A stretch of DNA of 64,000 bases from Papio anubis (GCF_008728515.1 NC_044981.1:98778043-98842042); one strand, 5' to 3'; shown: positions 35,135 to 48,875, counted from the first letter of the stretch. The notes: a model not told the origin generated them from the sequence alone. Numbers and translations are program-made.

Positions 35135-35405
35135 ATTTTTGTTTGTTTGTTTTTTTGAGACAGAGTCTCCTTTCGTGGCCCAGGCTGGAGTGCAGCGTTG
35201 TGATCTCGACTCACTGCAGCCTCTGCCTCCCAGGTTCAGGTGATTCTCCTGCCACCACACCTGGCTAATTTTTATTTTTTATTTTTTTGTATTTTTAGTA
35301 GAATAGGATTTAACCATGTTGGCCAGGCTGGTCTTGATCTCCTGACCTCAATTGATCAGTCTACCCCGGCCTCCCAAAGTGCTGGGATAACATGCATGCC
35401 CAGCC
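35135..35405 (-). mobile_element. Alu SINE with internal deletion, antisense
   Basis: T-rich tail with GTTT units, body from GAGACAGAGTCTCC to CATGCCCAGCC. The segment that normally reads CCTCAGCCTCC...GGACTACAGGTGCC is missing between GATTCTCCTG and CCACCACACC, about 40 bases. It is an older, diverged copy. Confidence 0.94.
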
Positions 35406-36222
35406 AAGTGTATTAAGATTTCTATACCAAAGTTATATAAATATTTAGTGGGTTAAATAAAGATTATAAAGAAACATGTCAATTTGGGTAGGGTCTCAGT
35501 TTTTCACCAAACATGGTAAAGACAGGTCAATGTTCTGAGCTTTTCTGATTTCGGGGCTGTGAATAAATCACTTTATGTCATACAGGATTTTACATTTTGC
35601 CAAGCAAAACATGCTGTTTTGTACTTGGGTTTCTTTATAAATATTTCTCCTCTACCTAAAAACTGCACCCTCAAACACAAAGGAAACACTGCTTTTTGCT
35701 TCAAACTACTTCAAAGTTCAGTTTCTCATAAAAATCTTCTTGGCATATAGAAAAATTGTTTACTTTACCTTGTAGATGACACAATCAGTAATTCTTATAT
35801 ATTGTACTCTATTTAGACAAAAATGTTATCTCTCCTCCATGAATCCCTTTCAAAAGTGATCCATTTCTATAATCTAAGCAGTAAATACATATGTTTAGTA
35901 TAGTACTAAATTGTAAATTGTAGTTATTGAATGCCTATTTTGCCTATTTATGGAAACAAGTAATCAATCAATACATTTGTAAAATATTCTAAAATATTTT
36001 AGAATTTTTTAACCAACTAAAGTTTCAGAAAATATAATCAATATTTTCGATATGACATAGTTGAAAGTAGCAGAGGTGGCTATCAAACTAAGCATCTAGA
36101 ACAAAAATGTGATGATCCTTCTAATTAAATTTAGGAACCTTTCATTTCAATTTGTGATATTTCTACTCAATTGTACAGACTTTTTAAGAAAGTGATACTT
36201 AGTCAAATATTACTGCAAGCTA
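35406..36222. other. Unassigned AT-rich DNA
   Basis: No gene or repeat family recognised; a 63-codon frame at 35559-35750 has no identifiable domain. Confidence 0.5.
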
Positions 36223-36611
36223 TATGTAATCATATACCTCGTAATGACATTTTGATCAATGATGGACGGCACATACAATGGTTGTCACATGAGATTTTCA
36301 TAAAACTGCACTGTACAGGGGTACCATTTTTATGTTTTATATCATTTTTTTTGCTGTGCCTTTTCTATGCTTAGATTTGCAAATATGATTGCGTTCCAGT
36401 TGCCTACGGCATTCAGTACAGTAACATGCTGTGCAGCTTTGTAGCCTAAGAGCATGAAAATATACCATATAGCCTAGACCTGTAGTAGATTACACCACCT
36501 AGATTTGTGTAAGCCTACACTCTACGATGCTAGCACAATAATAAAATTGCCTAACAACACATTTGTCAGAAAATATTCCTGTTGTTAAACAATGCATAAT
36601 GCATAACTGTA
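36223..36611. mobile_element. Tigger/MER-type DNA transposon fossil (non-autonomous)
   Basis: The ends are CpG-decayed inverted repeats: left TAATCATATACCTCGTAATGACA, and right GTTGTTAAACAATGCATAATG followed by ACTGTA. The interior carries CAGTACAGTAACATGCTGTGCAG and CATATAGCCTAGACCTG, which belong to a short Tigger-like MITE family I recognise, although I am not certain of its name. TA dinucleotides flank both ends, as expected for TA-targeting Tc1/mariner elements. There is no transposase frame. Confidence 0.7.
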
Positions 36612-37552
36612 ATTGAAATGTTAATATTTTGGCTTGAAATATAGTTAAGTATTATAATCACTGAAAGGCTGAGAAACAACTACTGTCAATACTATTTCTT
36701 ATTTTTTATAAACTACTGAACTTTTATTTTGAATAAAAGTAATAAAATGTATTTCAGTGGAAAGTTAGCATATATGTAGATATTTTTCTTCAAAGTCTTA
36801 ATTATAAATAACATTCACATGCCTATAATTCTTTTATTTTTTAATAATGGCATTGAAATCATTGATCAACAGTCATGAGATATAGAATATTATTTTAAAT
36901 TATTTAAAGTGTTATTTTTCTCCTTACATAATCTAAGTTGCTTCAATAATATTTTTAAGCATAGCTCTCACCTTCTGAAAATTGCTAAACCTAAAAGTGT
37001 GAGTGGTTAGATGTCAAAAAACGAATAGAACAATTTTAAGATTTGAACACGTTTCTAAAAGATAGAAATGTAACATTGATCAATTATAAACATGTTATTT
37101 TTAAATGTTATTTAAAGACTCAATTTAACATTCTTTTAAACAATGCTCTTTAATTTGCTCAATGAGGACTATAATGCAAATTTTAAAAAGTTGTTTTTCT
37201 AACTTTACTCAAAAATATTAATTTTTCAAGTCATGTGTATGTATATATATGTATATAAAACCTCCATTTCAAAGTTATATAAGGGTAAACATACACACAT
37301 AGAAACACACACACTTCAAAAGAGCAAAGCAACCAAATTCAGTTCAAATCAAATTGAGGCAATGTCATGTTATTTTTTTCACTATAAATAACTTTATTAG
37401 AATTATGCTATATAGAAAACTAAAACAGATATATTTTGTCTTAGATTATTTTAATATTTTGAAATTTGTTAATCTTTCAGTGAAAATAAGCTCATGTTTA
37501 TTGTATGGTTTATGCATGAATCTAATGTTTTTAAAAAACTTCAGCTGAAATT
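36612..37552. other. Unassigned AT-rich DNA
   Basis: Very AT-rich, with a TATATGTATATA patch near 37240; nothing recognisable. Confidence 0.5.
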
Positions 37553-37922
37553 AAATTTAAAGGATTTTAATGAATGATTAGCAAATCAGGCAACTCCCAG
37601 AATCACAGCAGATTCACAGAAACTCCAGGGGTGCCTCGTGGTCAGAACAAATTTATAGACAAAAAGGTAAAGTAACATACAGCAATGGAAAGTGAGATAC
37701 AGGAATAGATTGGCTACAGCTCACCATTTGCCTTACTCAAACATAGTTTGAACACTCAGCAGTCTCTGAGTGGCTGAAGTATGGCCACTGGGATTGACCA
37801 ACACTCAGCTATTGTTACAGGTGCATATACTATTAAGTTAGGTTTTCGTTTCATTATTACACTCAGTTACAGTTCATCCACAAGGATGGAGTCATTCTCA
37901 GGCTGCATTTAGTTTGGTTTAA
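37553..37922. repeat. Probable solo LTR, family not assigned
   Basis: A GC-richer island of about 370 bp in AT-rich DNA, with TCCAGGGGTGCCTCGTGGTC, AGAACAAATTTATAGAC, GATTGGCTACAGCTC, CAGTCTCTGAGTGGCTGAAG and GGGATTGACCAACACTCAGC. These words recur in a primate LTR that I have met but cannot name. There is no clear target duplication. Confidence 0.4.
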
Positions 37923-40285
37923 CAATATAAATCAATAAACATTTCTGAAGAACTTTTCAAGTAACACACTGATACAGTGTAGATGGAGAATGACTTTATG
38001 TAGAAAGTAAAGAGGTTTAATATTGAAAATGAAAGTTTAAATAAAAGAGAAAAACATGCATATTTTGACTTAAAAGTACAAAGTACATCTTGATACTTAT
38101 ATTCATGAAATAATAGTTGAAACAATGATAATGGAAGACATCCATGGAACAATTATAGAGTGATAAAAGAAAGTTCTGAGAGAATATCTTAGGGATCATT
38201 TAATTTTATCTGATAGTGAATGGATGGCAACTAGTGAGGAGTATTTAGCATGGCTCAATGTAAGATGATATAAAATCATAATAAGGAAAAAATATCTCTA
38301 CAGAGGAATGAGTGAACACTATTTAATGGTGTTAGGTTTTTCAGAATAATTATGGGAATAAACTCTTTATATACCTCCTCTACCATGAAAAAACATAGAA
38401 AAAATAAAGAATGAAACTGTCCCACACTGTAAAAATTAGGAAACTCCGTATATTAATGGTCAACTAATATTTACACTAATTACATCATTGATGGAGAACA
38501 GATATGAGAATATATATTTTTTAGTGTTCTAAGATCTGAGGTTGTACAGAATGGAGGATTCCAATATGGCACACTAATGACAAAACACTTATGTTAATTT
38601 GACTGTTATTTGTCATAAGAGTTGATACTTAAAAAAGTATATATAATGTCAGTCCAGCAGATTTACAATAAATGGTGGCCTAATAGGAACTACAAAATTT
38701 GTGCCAATTTGAGACACATATTTAAGTCTGAATAGAGAAGTTGCTGGTATCCCTGTGGAGAAAATAAATGATAAGACAAGAATCATTTTTATTGCTGAGA
38801 AATGCTGAGGCTGACTAGATTGCAGGAAATTTAACAAGTTGAAAAAATACAAATAATTAGTAAACAGGCATAAGCGTTTGTTCTTTGAAAGCATTAATTC
38901 AGTCAGCTTCATGTATATACAACCAGTGCAGTCAATAACCTGGTTTCGTCATCTCAAAATCCTTAATAATTGTAAAACAGAAGTCCTAAATTGTTATATT
39001 GCACTGAGCCCACAAATTATGTGGTCAACCCTGGATTAATAAATTATACCTCATTATTCTAAAGATAAATTTCATAAAAACAGAAAATACCAAAAAAAAT
39101 TAGAAACATGGCATCATTTTATATGAGACCATTGGCCTATTTTCTTTTTGGAAGCCTGACATTTCCAAAGACACATAAAGAGAAGATATTTTTGTGCAAC
39201 CTAACTCAAAGTTGGAAAGGAAAAGACTTCAATTAAAATAAAATCTCATAATGTTTGAAGTTCTCTCTCATTCATACATCAGGGATAGCCTTTACAAAAC
39301 CTTTAGAAAACATTCAGGTATTGATCATGAAAGATATGCAACCTATGTTCTCTTCTCATTCTTGGTGAATGGTCTTAAGACAGAAATAGAGGACTTAATA
39401 TGAAAGCAAAAGCTGAAGTAGGAAATAACCCCATGGCCATGTTGCTAACTCCTAACTGAACAATATGAAAGAGACCTAAACAAAAGCAGAAAATACCTAG
39501 AAAAATTCTGCTAGCTTTACAGATAATAGCAAGATGTTCTTACTTCGACTATAACACCAGAAAGAAATGACACTTGTAGATACATTATGCTAAAAAGATA
39601 TTAGGAAAACAAATAATTGTTCTACATTAGCTGAGAAATTCACAAAAAATATGTGGATAGACAATAAAGATGCTTTCAATACAAGACAATCCCCCATACT
39701 CTTAAACTAACAAGGATACATTTTCCTATAGATTAGGTAACTTTTTTTTACATTTTTGATTAATAAGTGCTACCACATCAACCTTAATTTCGTCTTAGTT
39801 GAAAAACTGATCCCGCAAAGTCAATGAACTGCTTAGGTGGAGTAGTCCTATCATCTCGTTTGGGCTGAAGAATGACTAAAAACAAAATGAAAAGTTGAGA
39901 CCACCTCAGTTTACATTATTAAACTTTTAGAACTAGAATTGAGGACTAAGACCATTTGTCTTCTTGATAAACATTTTTTTCAGGTATTTTGTTTGTTTGT
40001 TTGTTTTCAGGAAGATAAGGCTATAGTGCAAAACGACAATAACAAAAACTTCATTGTTTCTTTAGGGAATATTTGCAAACCCATGCAAACACTTTTTGCA
40101 TTGAAATAGTTTGCATACCTAAGCAAAAGCTTATGTTTCAAATTAAATTTTGTTCTCAATACTCGCTTCAAAAATTTTGCCAGGCAGTGTCTGTCCACAA
40201 GCCCTAAATTAATATTTCACAAATGAGAGACTGCCACGTCTGTGTTTGCTGTTTTTAAAGTAATGTAATATATTTTTATTGCAGA
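37923..40285. other. Unassigned AT-rich DNA
   Basis: No repeat family or gene identified. A (GTTT)n patch lies at 39990-40008. The open frames at 38649-38912 and 40007-40198 lack recognisable domains. Confidence 0.5.
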
Positions 40286-40457
40286 TTCTGAGAATCATCT
40301 TGCTGTCTGTTAAAACAAATAATGCAGTGCCCAATAGTCAGATTTCTGATTTAGTAGATCTAGTATATGATGGGGCTAAAAAATTTACATTTCTACAAGT
40401 TCCCAGGCAATGCTGATGCTGCTGTTCTGGGGACCACATTTGGGGAACAAACCACTG
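40286..40457 (-). mobile_element. MER5A (hAT-Charlie MITE), antisense
   Basis: TTCTGATTTAGTAGATCTAG, then TTTACATTTCTACAAGTTCC and CAGGCAATGCTGATGCTGC, with the end GGGGACCACATTTGGGG and ACCACTG, is the reverse complement of MER5A, whose consensus opens CAGTGGTTCTCAAAGTGTGG. The left end is decayed. It carries no transposase. Confidence 0.85.
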
Positions 40458-41650
40458 CTTTGTAATATGAGCCAGTTTGATTCAAGGTACTTCTTTAATT
40501 GTATCCAAACAACTCCCAAATGATCGCATTTGGGATTTCTGTTGTTTTAAGATAAATATTTTATTGAAGAAGAATTGTTGTTCAGGAAAGTTAAAGGCTA
40601 GTTGCAATTGGTATTTCTGAAATGGTTACAGATAATTCCTAAAGGACTAAAAAATCTTTCATTTCAATTAGTTGTCACAAATCAATGTATACTACAAATT
40701 TAAATAAGTGCTTGTGATTTGCAGCTCCCTCAGAGAGGTAGAAGTTGGTGTATTAGAACTTTTAAAAAATCGAAATAATATATAGACAGCACGATTGTTT
40801 AATTATATTTAAATTACTCAAAAATACAATTAACTACTTAATCTAATGCCATAGCTTTAAGGATCCAAATACTCTGACACCTATTTAGGAATGCAGTTCA
40901 CTGAAACGTTTTCAGAAATAAGGAAATACAGTTAGGGTAGACAAAATATAGTAATTACCAGAAAAATATTTTATGGTAAGAATTAACTTATTGTATTGAA
41001 AATGTGATTATTTGATAACTTAAAACAACAAATGGCTAGATGTATGGTAGGCATATTCTGTTATTGGCAGAGAACTCAGAATTTATGTTTCTTAAAATCC
41101 ACACCAGTAATATCTGCCCAAGGCACACAAATATTTGACTCTTTTGACTATTCATTCTTCTTTGATAAAATAAGCAGTGGGGAGCAATGCAGCTCATATG
41201 CTGCCGTGGTTTAGCCTTTGAATATGAAAGTCAGAGCAGAACGAGTACTGAATTGTGAAGCTTATACACAGCAGGAACTTTCACTAATAAGAATTCCACA
41301 ATTCTAGATAAAGTTTGAAAGGAATCATTGGCTTCATTTAGAACTGATCTATGGGAATATTCTTTAAAAACACTTGCAGTTTTGTAACAATTGTCCTTCA
41401 TGTAATTTACCTTTGATTTCTTCTCAAAATTAAATAATGATCTGTTTTTTCTGTCATTGTAGTTTTGTGTTTTCTAGAAATCATGTAAGGGAACTCATGA
41501 AGTATGTAGCCTTTAATATCTGAATTTTTTTCATTTAACATGCTGATTATGAGATTTATGCAAATCGTTAGATTTATGTTCTGTTGGGTTATTGAATAAT
41601 CTAAAGGGATGTTTTTAATGTAAAGCAATAAAGCACTCTTCTTAAGTTAT
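40458..41650. other. Unassigned AT-rich DNA
   Basis: No gene or repeat recognised; short frames at 41032-41214 and 41407-41628 look like chance. Confidence 0.5.
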
Positions 41651-41689
41651 GTTCCAGGAACACTAAGGAAGGAAATCTAATCCAAAGAG

Positions 41690-42180
41690 ACTCAGGCCCA
41701 AATCATGGAAGGATTCAGAGAACTTTGTGCAGGTAAACAACAGGAAGAGCATGCAGGGAAAATGAGGAACATGAGCAAAGATACATAAAGATTAGAAAGT
41801 AAGTGAGGCTGTGGTCAGAGCTAGATAATTGTGGGCCTTGAATGCAATTTATTGAACAGAACTTTGTTCAGAGAGCATTGGATCAACATTGATTGGATTT
41901 AACCAGGTGAGTTTGGTGGCCAGATTTTTCTAAATTTCTCCACATGGAAGAAGTATAAACATAATCTGAACTAAGGGCAAGATGTAAAAAAGGGAAATCA
42001 CATATCATAGTGTCCATAAAAATATGAAAGGGTATATATCAGGTCGTATGGTTAGAAAGGGGATCAGAAACAAGACATATTTAGAAAGTAATATCTATAC
42101 GACTTTATCATTGATTAGGTGGGAATGCTGGTATGGGGAAGGAGATGAATATGAAAAAGAATTCTAAGAAAATTCCAGGG
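41690..42180 (+). repeat. Ancient interspersed repeat remnant, family not assigned
   Basis: GTAAGTGAGGCTGTGGTCAGAG, TGTGGGCCTTGAATGC, and later TCATTGATTAGGTGGGAATG and AGAAAATTCCAGGGTTCTAG follow the order of a mid-repetitive mammalian sequence containing GGGCCTTGTAGGCCATG and GACTCCCAGGTTTCTGG. It is probably the same family as 5310-5560, which matches a middle part of that sequence. I cannot name it securely. Confidence 0.4.
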
Positions 42181-42655
42181 TTCTAGTTTGTGTAGTTTGA
42201 ATAATGGTGGTGTTTCTCTTCCTATATATATGGCAGAAAGAGATGATAAAATAGAATCTCCAACAGGAGGTCTCTTCCTGATTCTATATATGATATAATA
42301 TATCTGAATCTTCAGACCATCTAAATGGAGAGGTCTCTCATTGTTCTTTCTTCTTTCCACTTACTGAATTTTTTAATCTCTCCTTAAAATGTCTGCCTGG
42401 ACAATGATGTATTCTTTCTGGCCATAACCTCATTTTCTGACTGTTCATTTTACTGTGAACTCCACCTTTACCCTCTTCAATACAGTCTTTTACATCAGTT
42501 CTCAGCAGTTCTCAGTGAAAATCGGCTCACACTACTCTTATATCCAGCTCAGGATACACAGACCTGAAGGCCTGGGTCAGGTAATGTTGTTGAACTGCTT
42601 ACTCTCACAGTTGAGGAGACACACACAAGAAGTAAGGAAAAACTAGAAAATACAA
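42181..42655. other. Unassigned DNA
   Basis: Nothing recognisable; the 81-codon minus frame at 42115-42360 overlaps the repeat remnant and has no known motif. Confidence 0.5.
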
Positions 42656-43016
42656 TGTATTAGTCCATTCTCATGCTGCTATGAAGAAATACCAAAGACT
42701 GGGTAATTTATAAAGAAAAGAGGTTTAATTGATTCACAGTTCCACATAACTGGAGAGGCCTCAGGAAACTTATAATCATGGCAGAAAGCACTTGTTCGCA
42801 GGTCGGGAGTAGAGAGAATGAATGCCAGCCCGGGAAATGCCCGATGCTTATAAAACCATCGGATCTTGAGAGCTCACTCACTATCACAAGAACCTCAAGG
42901 GGGACACTGCCCAGTGATTCAATTACCTTCCGATAGGTGCCTCCCATGACTCGTGGGGATTATGGTGATTACAATTCAAAATGAGACTTGGGTGGGGACA
43001 TGGCCAAACCATATTA
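42656..43016 (-). mobile_element. Solo LTR of a MaLR (THE1/MST-type), antisense
   Basis: 361 bp from TGTATTAGTCCATTCTCATG to GACATGGCCAAACCATATTA, the inverted ends of a THE1/MST LTR, with the conserved AGACTGGGTAATTTATAAAG and AATTGATTCACAGTTCC blocks. No internal region is attached, so this is a solo LTR left by recombination. The flanking 5-mers (TACAA, TGTAG) do not form a clean duplication. Confidence 0.93.
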
Positions 43017-43889
43017 TGTAGTAAATCTAGTTTTAAATATGTTAGGCATGAAATAAAACAATTTAATTTTTCATAAGAAGGATATACAAGGTAATTAAAA
43101 ATACAGCTGGAAAATGTTTCCATGATTACCTCATACAACGTTTCCAACCTCTCCCTCTGTTACTCTCTATCCAATTAGATTTTATTTCCATCACATTATA
43201 ACCAGTATGTAGAACAGGCAGGGCACATGGGATGAATCTCATGTTTCTTTCTTGACTTTATACCATACCTTACTTGAATTCAAAATAAAGCTTACTTACT
43301 TTGTCCTTTATTCTTTAAATATGTTCATAGGAGGAAGTTCTTTCTAAGGCACTGGATAAAAACTCAGTAGGTCCCATGACTGTTACGGTCAGTCATAGAA
43401 CGTCCTATAATAACTTTAAATTACAAATTAAATTCAGTAATTAAAATATCCATTCCCAGATAATAGCCAAACTCCAATCTTGTATAATATTAAACCTTCT
43501 CCACAAAACTATGGTCTGCGAAGTGGGACAGAATTCTTCCTTTCTACCTCCTCCTGGAGCACCTGACTCTCTGGCATTGTAGCAGAGGGTGAGATGAAAG
43601 GAAGATGAGATAAAAAACTGATGTTCACTGGCATTTACTTTACTTCTCATTTTCTGGGTGATATTCATGTTTAATACATTTCTTTCATTTATAAATATGT
43701 GAAATCATAAATATATATGACTATATACTTTCATGTACAAACTTTATATGAATTTATAATTTTAAATAAATCTGATGTTTATAATATGTGTAATTATAAA
43801 GTTATTTAATTCAGTATATGTTAAGTATGTAAATTTAGTTTATTTGCTAATTATCAAATAATTATTATCACAAAATTTCTTAGGAGGTA
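43017..43889. other. Unassigned AT-rich DNA
   Basis: No gene or repeat family recognised. A 75-codon minus frame at 43441-43668 has no recognisable domain. Confidence 0.5.
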
Positions 43890-43985
43890 TACATCTTGCT
43901 TGATTTTTCACCACTGCAACCTCAGTTTCTGGAGCAGTGCCTGGGACATAGTAGATATGTTACATAAATATTATATATTGCATAG
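43890..43985 (+). mobile_element. Probable L2/MIR-class 3' tail, sense
   Basis: GGAGCAGTGCCTGGGACATAG followed by TAGATATGTTACATAAATATT matches the shared L2/MIR tail (CAGTGCCTGGCACATAGTAGG, then CTCAATAAATATTTG). It is short and diverged, so the exact family is open. Confidence 0.55.
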
Positions 43986-45093
43986 ATTTTAATACACATG
44001 TTCCAAATCATCCAGCACAGAAATTTGCAGACAAGTTGTAGACTAGCCACCTATATTTCGGAGTACCTGATTATAGAAGATATTTAAAATATCAAGAGCC
44101 ATTTAGAACTTAGAGGGAGAGCCTATAAACTAAATGGAACCAGACTTTTAGGGGAAGGTAATGCGAGTAGAATCCATAAAGCAGACCCCTAGGGTACAAT
44201 AAGTGAGTTAGAAAGAGAAATAAAGGACTGTGTTCTCAGATAGATAAATAGATAATAGATAAATGATAGACAGATAGATAGATAGATGATACACAACATA
44301 CATATATATATGACACTTATAAAGACACACAAATACATACACAGTATTTTGAGAATACATAATAATTATGTCAAATATCATAGAGAAGTGTTGATCCCAT
44401 CATTAAATGGGAATTTACAGCTTGGCTTCTAGGTTACGGACTGGTGCTGGATGGGGAACTGAAAGAGAAGCTCTCAGCTCTCGGTAGTTATATTGTCTCT
44501 ACAACTTCATTCAAGGCAGCTGACAAGATACTGAGTTCAGCAATGTGGGGAGTTTTGATACAATGGGGATAAAAATCTCTGGAAAATATGTGGGAGGGAT
44601 TCAGGGTAAGCAGTTTACACAAACTGTCACGAGATTGTTGAAGGCAGGAGTTGGGGTGAAGTAAAATGTTTTCTTCTAGGTTACAAAATTCTCAAGCTGC
44701 TTGAGTTGGAAAGCAGGAATTCAATAGGTTACACTGACATGATACTATGTGACCAGATTTGTATATGGGATATAACAGATATTTTGTGAATAGCGCATTT
44801 GGCAAAGAGGAAACAGATTTCTGGAAGATGTTCCTTTATAGCGAAATGAGATTGGAGAAAACGGGTTTTGTGTATTGTGATTAAGGATTTGAAGAGGGAG
44901 GGAAAAAGTGCACAGCAATAAAGAATGGGAAAGAATGTTGGAGAATTAACTCAAGTGATGGCACAGGGGCTTGCCTTTTGAATGGTCATTGCAAATACAG
45001 GATAGGAAACATATTGATGGGTTTCAACTTTTTTCCTGACTTGTTCCCTTTTAAATCTCTTACAAATTTAGTTATTCTGTGGCTACATAAACT
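43986..45093. other. Unassigned DNA, GC-richer at 44390-44970
   Basis: Contains a GATA microsatellite. The 44390-44970 part has purine-rich, intermediate-GC sequence that could be an old unclassified repeat. No frame or RNA gene is supported. Confidence 0.45.
44238..44290 (+). repeat. (GATA)n microsatellite, imperfect
   Basis: GATA/GATAAAT units with interruptions, the last CAGATAGATAGATAGATGAT part being regular. Confidence 0.93.
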
Positions 45094-45234
45094 GTGTTTT
45101 TGGGTTTGTTTCCTTGTAGATAAGGGGTCTTGCTTTGTTGCCCAGGCTGGCTTCAAACCCCTTACTTCAAGTAATCCTTCCACCTCAGCCTCCCAAAGTG
45201 CTGGGATTACACACGTTAGCCACTGTGTCCAGTC
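45094..45234 (-). mobile_element. Alu-related monomer (FLAM-like), antisense
   Basis: One arm only: GGGGTCTTGCTTTGTTGCCC, then directly CAGGCTGGCTTCAAACCCC, AAGTAATCCTTCCACCTCAGC, AAAGTGCTGGGATTACAC and CACTGTGTCCAGTC. The absence of the second arm and of the central A-rich linker indicates a fossil monomer rather than a dimeric Alu. Open frames over it are Alu-derived. Confidence 0.8.
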
Positions 45235-46571
45235 ATAATTTTTACTAGTATTTTGGTAGTAAATCGTTAAGATATTTTTTCATACTATTCATATATGCAA
45301 AAGTGAAATTGCAACCACTGAAAATGCATGCTATGCCACCATACCACGATATTTGATCATTTGAGAAGTATATTTAGTGACATAAGCATACATTCCTATG
45401 CTCTCCAGTTGATTTTAAAACCGAGTGTGATTTTATTCCTCGAAAGGAAAGACAGATGTGCAGGGAAGAAGCTGCAAATGAATGTAGAGAATGCCACACA
45501 ATTACTAAAACCATATACATTTTTTTTGTTTTTTTTTTTTTTCACATTAAGATAATGTGGAGGCTTATATAGCTACATCACAGGACACCAAGTTTCTAAA
45601 AATTCAGATATACTATCTCCATGATGGATTAATATAATAGGACATGTCCATTTTAGTATCTATTCTGCCACACGGCTTTATCTTCTCTTACTTAATTTAT
45701 TGAGATTTATTTAAGTAGATCATACAATGTATTCCTCTTCACTTCTAACTGGTCATCAATTCTGAGATTTCAATATCCTGAATATTGGTGCAAGAAATAC
45801 TTATGACTTCAAATCTTATTAGTGTTTCATTCTTCATCAATTATTTTGCTTTTCAAAATTTATGTCCCACTTCTATTCAGTCAATGGCTGTTGCAAATCT
45901 TTTTCACCAAATTTAAATTATTTAACTTCCCTTCTTTCATTTAGCCATCATGTGGAAAACATATTTAATTACTTAATGATATCTAAAAACATTTCTCTCA
46001 ACTGCGAGCAAACTTTTCTTGTGAAATTGATTATTTTCATACTGGCTTTAAGAATTTGTTTTTGTTTTTGTTGCCCCTGTTAATTGTTCCCTGTCCCCCT
46101 GGATTTACTATATTCTCCCCCTCCCGCCCCCTTAATGTTTTTATTCTGTTTAGCTGCCAATAAAGGTTAGGGCGAGTCACTCCCATTTTTCCACAGCCCT
46201 TCATTCAGCAGTGACTTGTCTGGGTATCTCATTCTCTGTAACCACAATGTATCAGGCACATATATCTTAAACAAAGTAAATATTATTATGAGTATAATTG
46301 CTTTGTGAGAATTTTGATACTGCATTATGATAAAATTTTCAGCATATCTAATAATAAATGATACCAATGGACTCAATGATATCAATTGCTCCTTATAAGA
46401 ACATATTGTGTAACAGTAACGAAAACGCAGAGAGATTGGTGAGAGGAGTGACATCCTTTAAGTATAAACTTTTTGTTAATAAAAGAAATTCTATAGAACT
46501 TAAATTGAGGTTTCAGGTATTCAAGATAAAAATGTGAATATATATAGAAAACTGAATAACATTAACAAGAT
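45235..46571. other. Unassigned AT-rich DNA
   Basis: No gene recognised. A T-rich run at 45519-45542 is not followed by Alu sequence. CCCCTCCCGCCCCC near 46120 is a short C-rich patch. The frames at 45328-45555, 45862-46083 and 46167-46454 lack recognisable domains. Confidence 0.5.
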
Positions 46572-46587
46572 CCAAGTACTACTAGTC

Positions 46588-46970
46588 GTTTGTGGTTTTT
46601 TTGGGTTTTTGTTTGTTTGTTTGTTTGTTTGTTTGTTTGTTTTTAAACGGAGTCTTGCTCTGTTGCCCAGGCTGGAGTGCAGTGGTGTGATCCCGGCTCA
46701 CTGCAAGCTCCACTCCTCCCAGACCATGCCATTCTCCTGCCGAGGGGAGAATGGCAAGAGTCCTCACACATGTCTGCTAATTTTTTTTTTGTATTTTTTG
46801 TATTTTTTTTTTTTGTATTTTTTTGTATTTTTTTTTTTTTTTTTGTATTTTTAGTAGAGACAGGGTTTCACCGTGTTAGCTAGGATGGTCTCAATCTCCT
46901 GACCTGGTGCTCTCCCTGCCTTGGCCTCCCACAATGCTGGGGTTATAGGCATGAGCCACCTCACCTGGCC
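46588..46970 (-). mobile_element. Alu SINE, antisense, with internal fold-back and T-rich expansion
   Basis: Tail is a (TTTG)n array (46606-46644), then an Alu body from ACGGAGTCTTGCTCTG to CTCACCTGGCC. Target copies are AAGTACTACTAGTC at 46574-46587 and 46971-46984, identical. The central part is rearranged: TGCCATTCTCC (46727-46737) is followed eight bases later by its exact reverse complement (46746-46756). The normal CAGCCTCCCGAGTAGCTGGG segment is gone. The linker is a run of TTTTTGTA-type units (46783-46850). Confidence 0.95.
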
Positions 46971-46984
46971 AAGTACTACTAGTC

Positions 46985-47596
<612 letters not shown>

Positions 47597-47845
47597 TAAA
47601 TTTAGTCTTGGTGCTTTTATTAACACATAGTTTTACTCTATCATATTTGTTGTATATATTTATCTGTCTTGAAAATGCCTTCAACTATGTTTTATATTTA
47701 ACAAAAAAATTTAACTATTTAAATGACCAATGTATTATTTAAATAATTAAATGTATCAATAATTTACTTTACAAACCGTTTATTTTCCTCATCCTTATGA
47801 ATTCTGTATTTGAGCAAGCGTTGATAGCATTCACCTGTAATTCTT

Positions 47846-47935
47846 CTTCTTCTTTATTTTATTTTATTTTTTTTGGAGAGAGTCTTGCTCTGTCACCCAG
47901 GCTGGAGTGCAGTGGCATGATCTCAGCTCACTGAA
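47846..47935 (-). mobile_element. Very short 5'-truncated Alu, antisense
   Basis: Only about 60 bases of right-arm body (GAGAGAGTCTTGCTCTGTCA to AGCTCACTG) behind a TTCTTTATTTTATTTT tail. Target copies CATTCACCTGTAATTCTT (47828-47845) and CATTCACCTGTATTTCTT (47936-47953) agree at 17 of 18 positions, so this is a real retrotransposition event and not a deletion remnant. Confidence 0.9.
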
Positions 47936-48053
47936 CATTCACCTGTATTTCTTATGCTCATTTTCTCTGAGCATTAGTTAATTTTTAATTCATCGTAATT
48001 ATTTTATGTTGTGTTAATGTTTATTTTCTAAATTATTAATACTTTTTTTTTAA

Positions 48054-48875
<822 letters not shown>

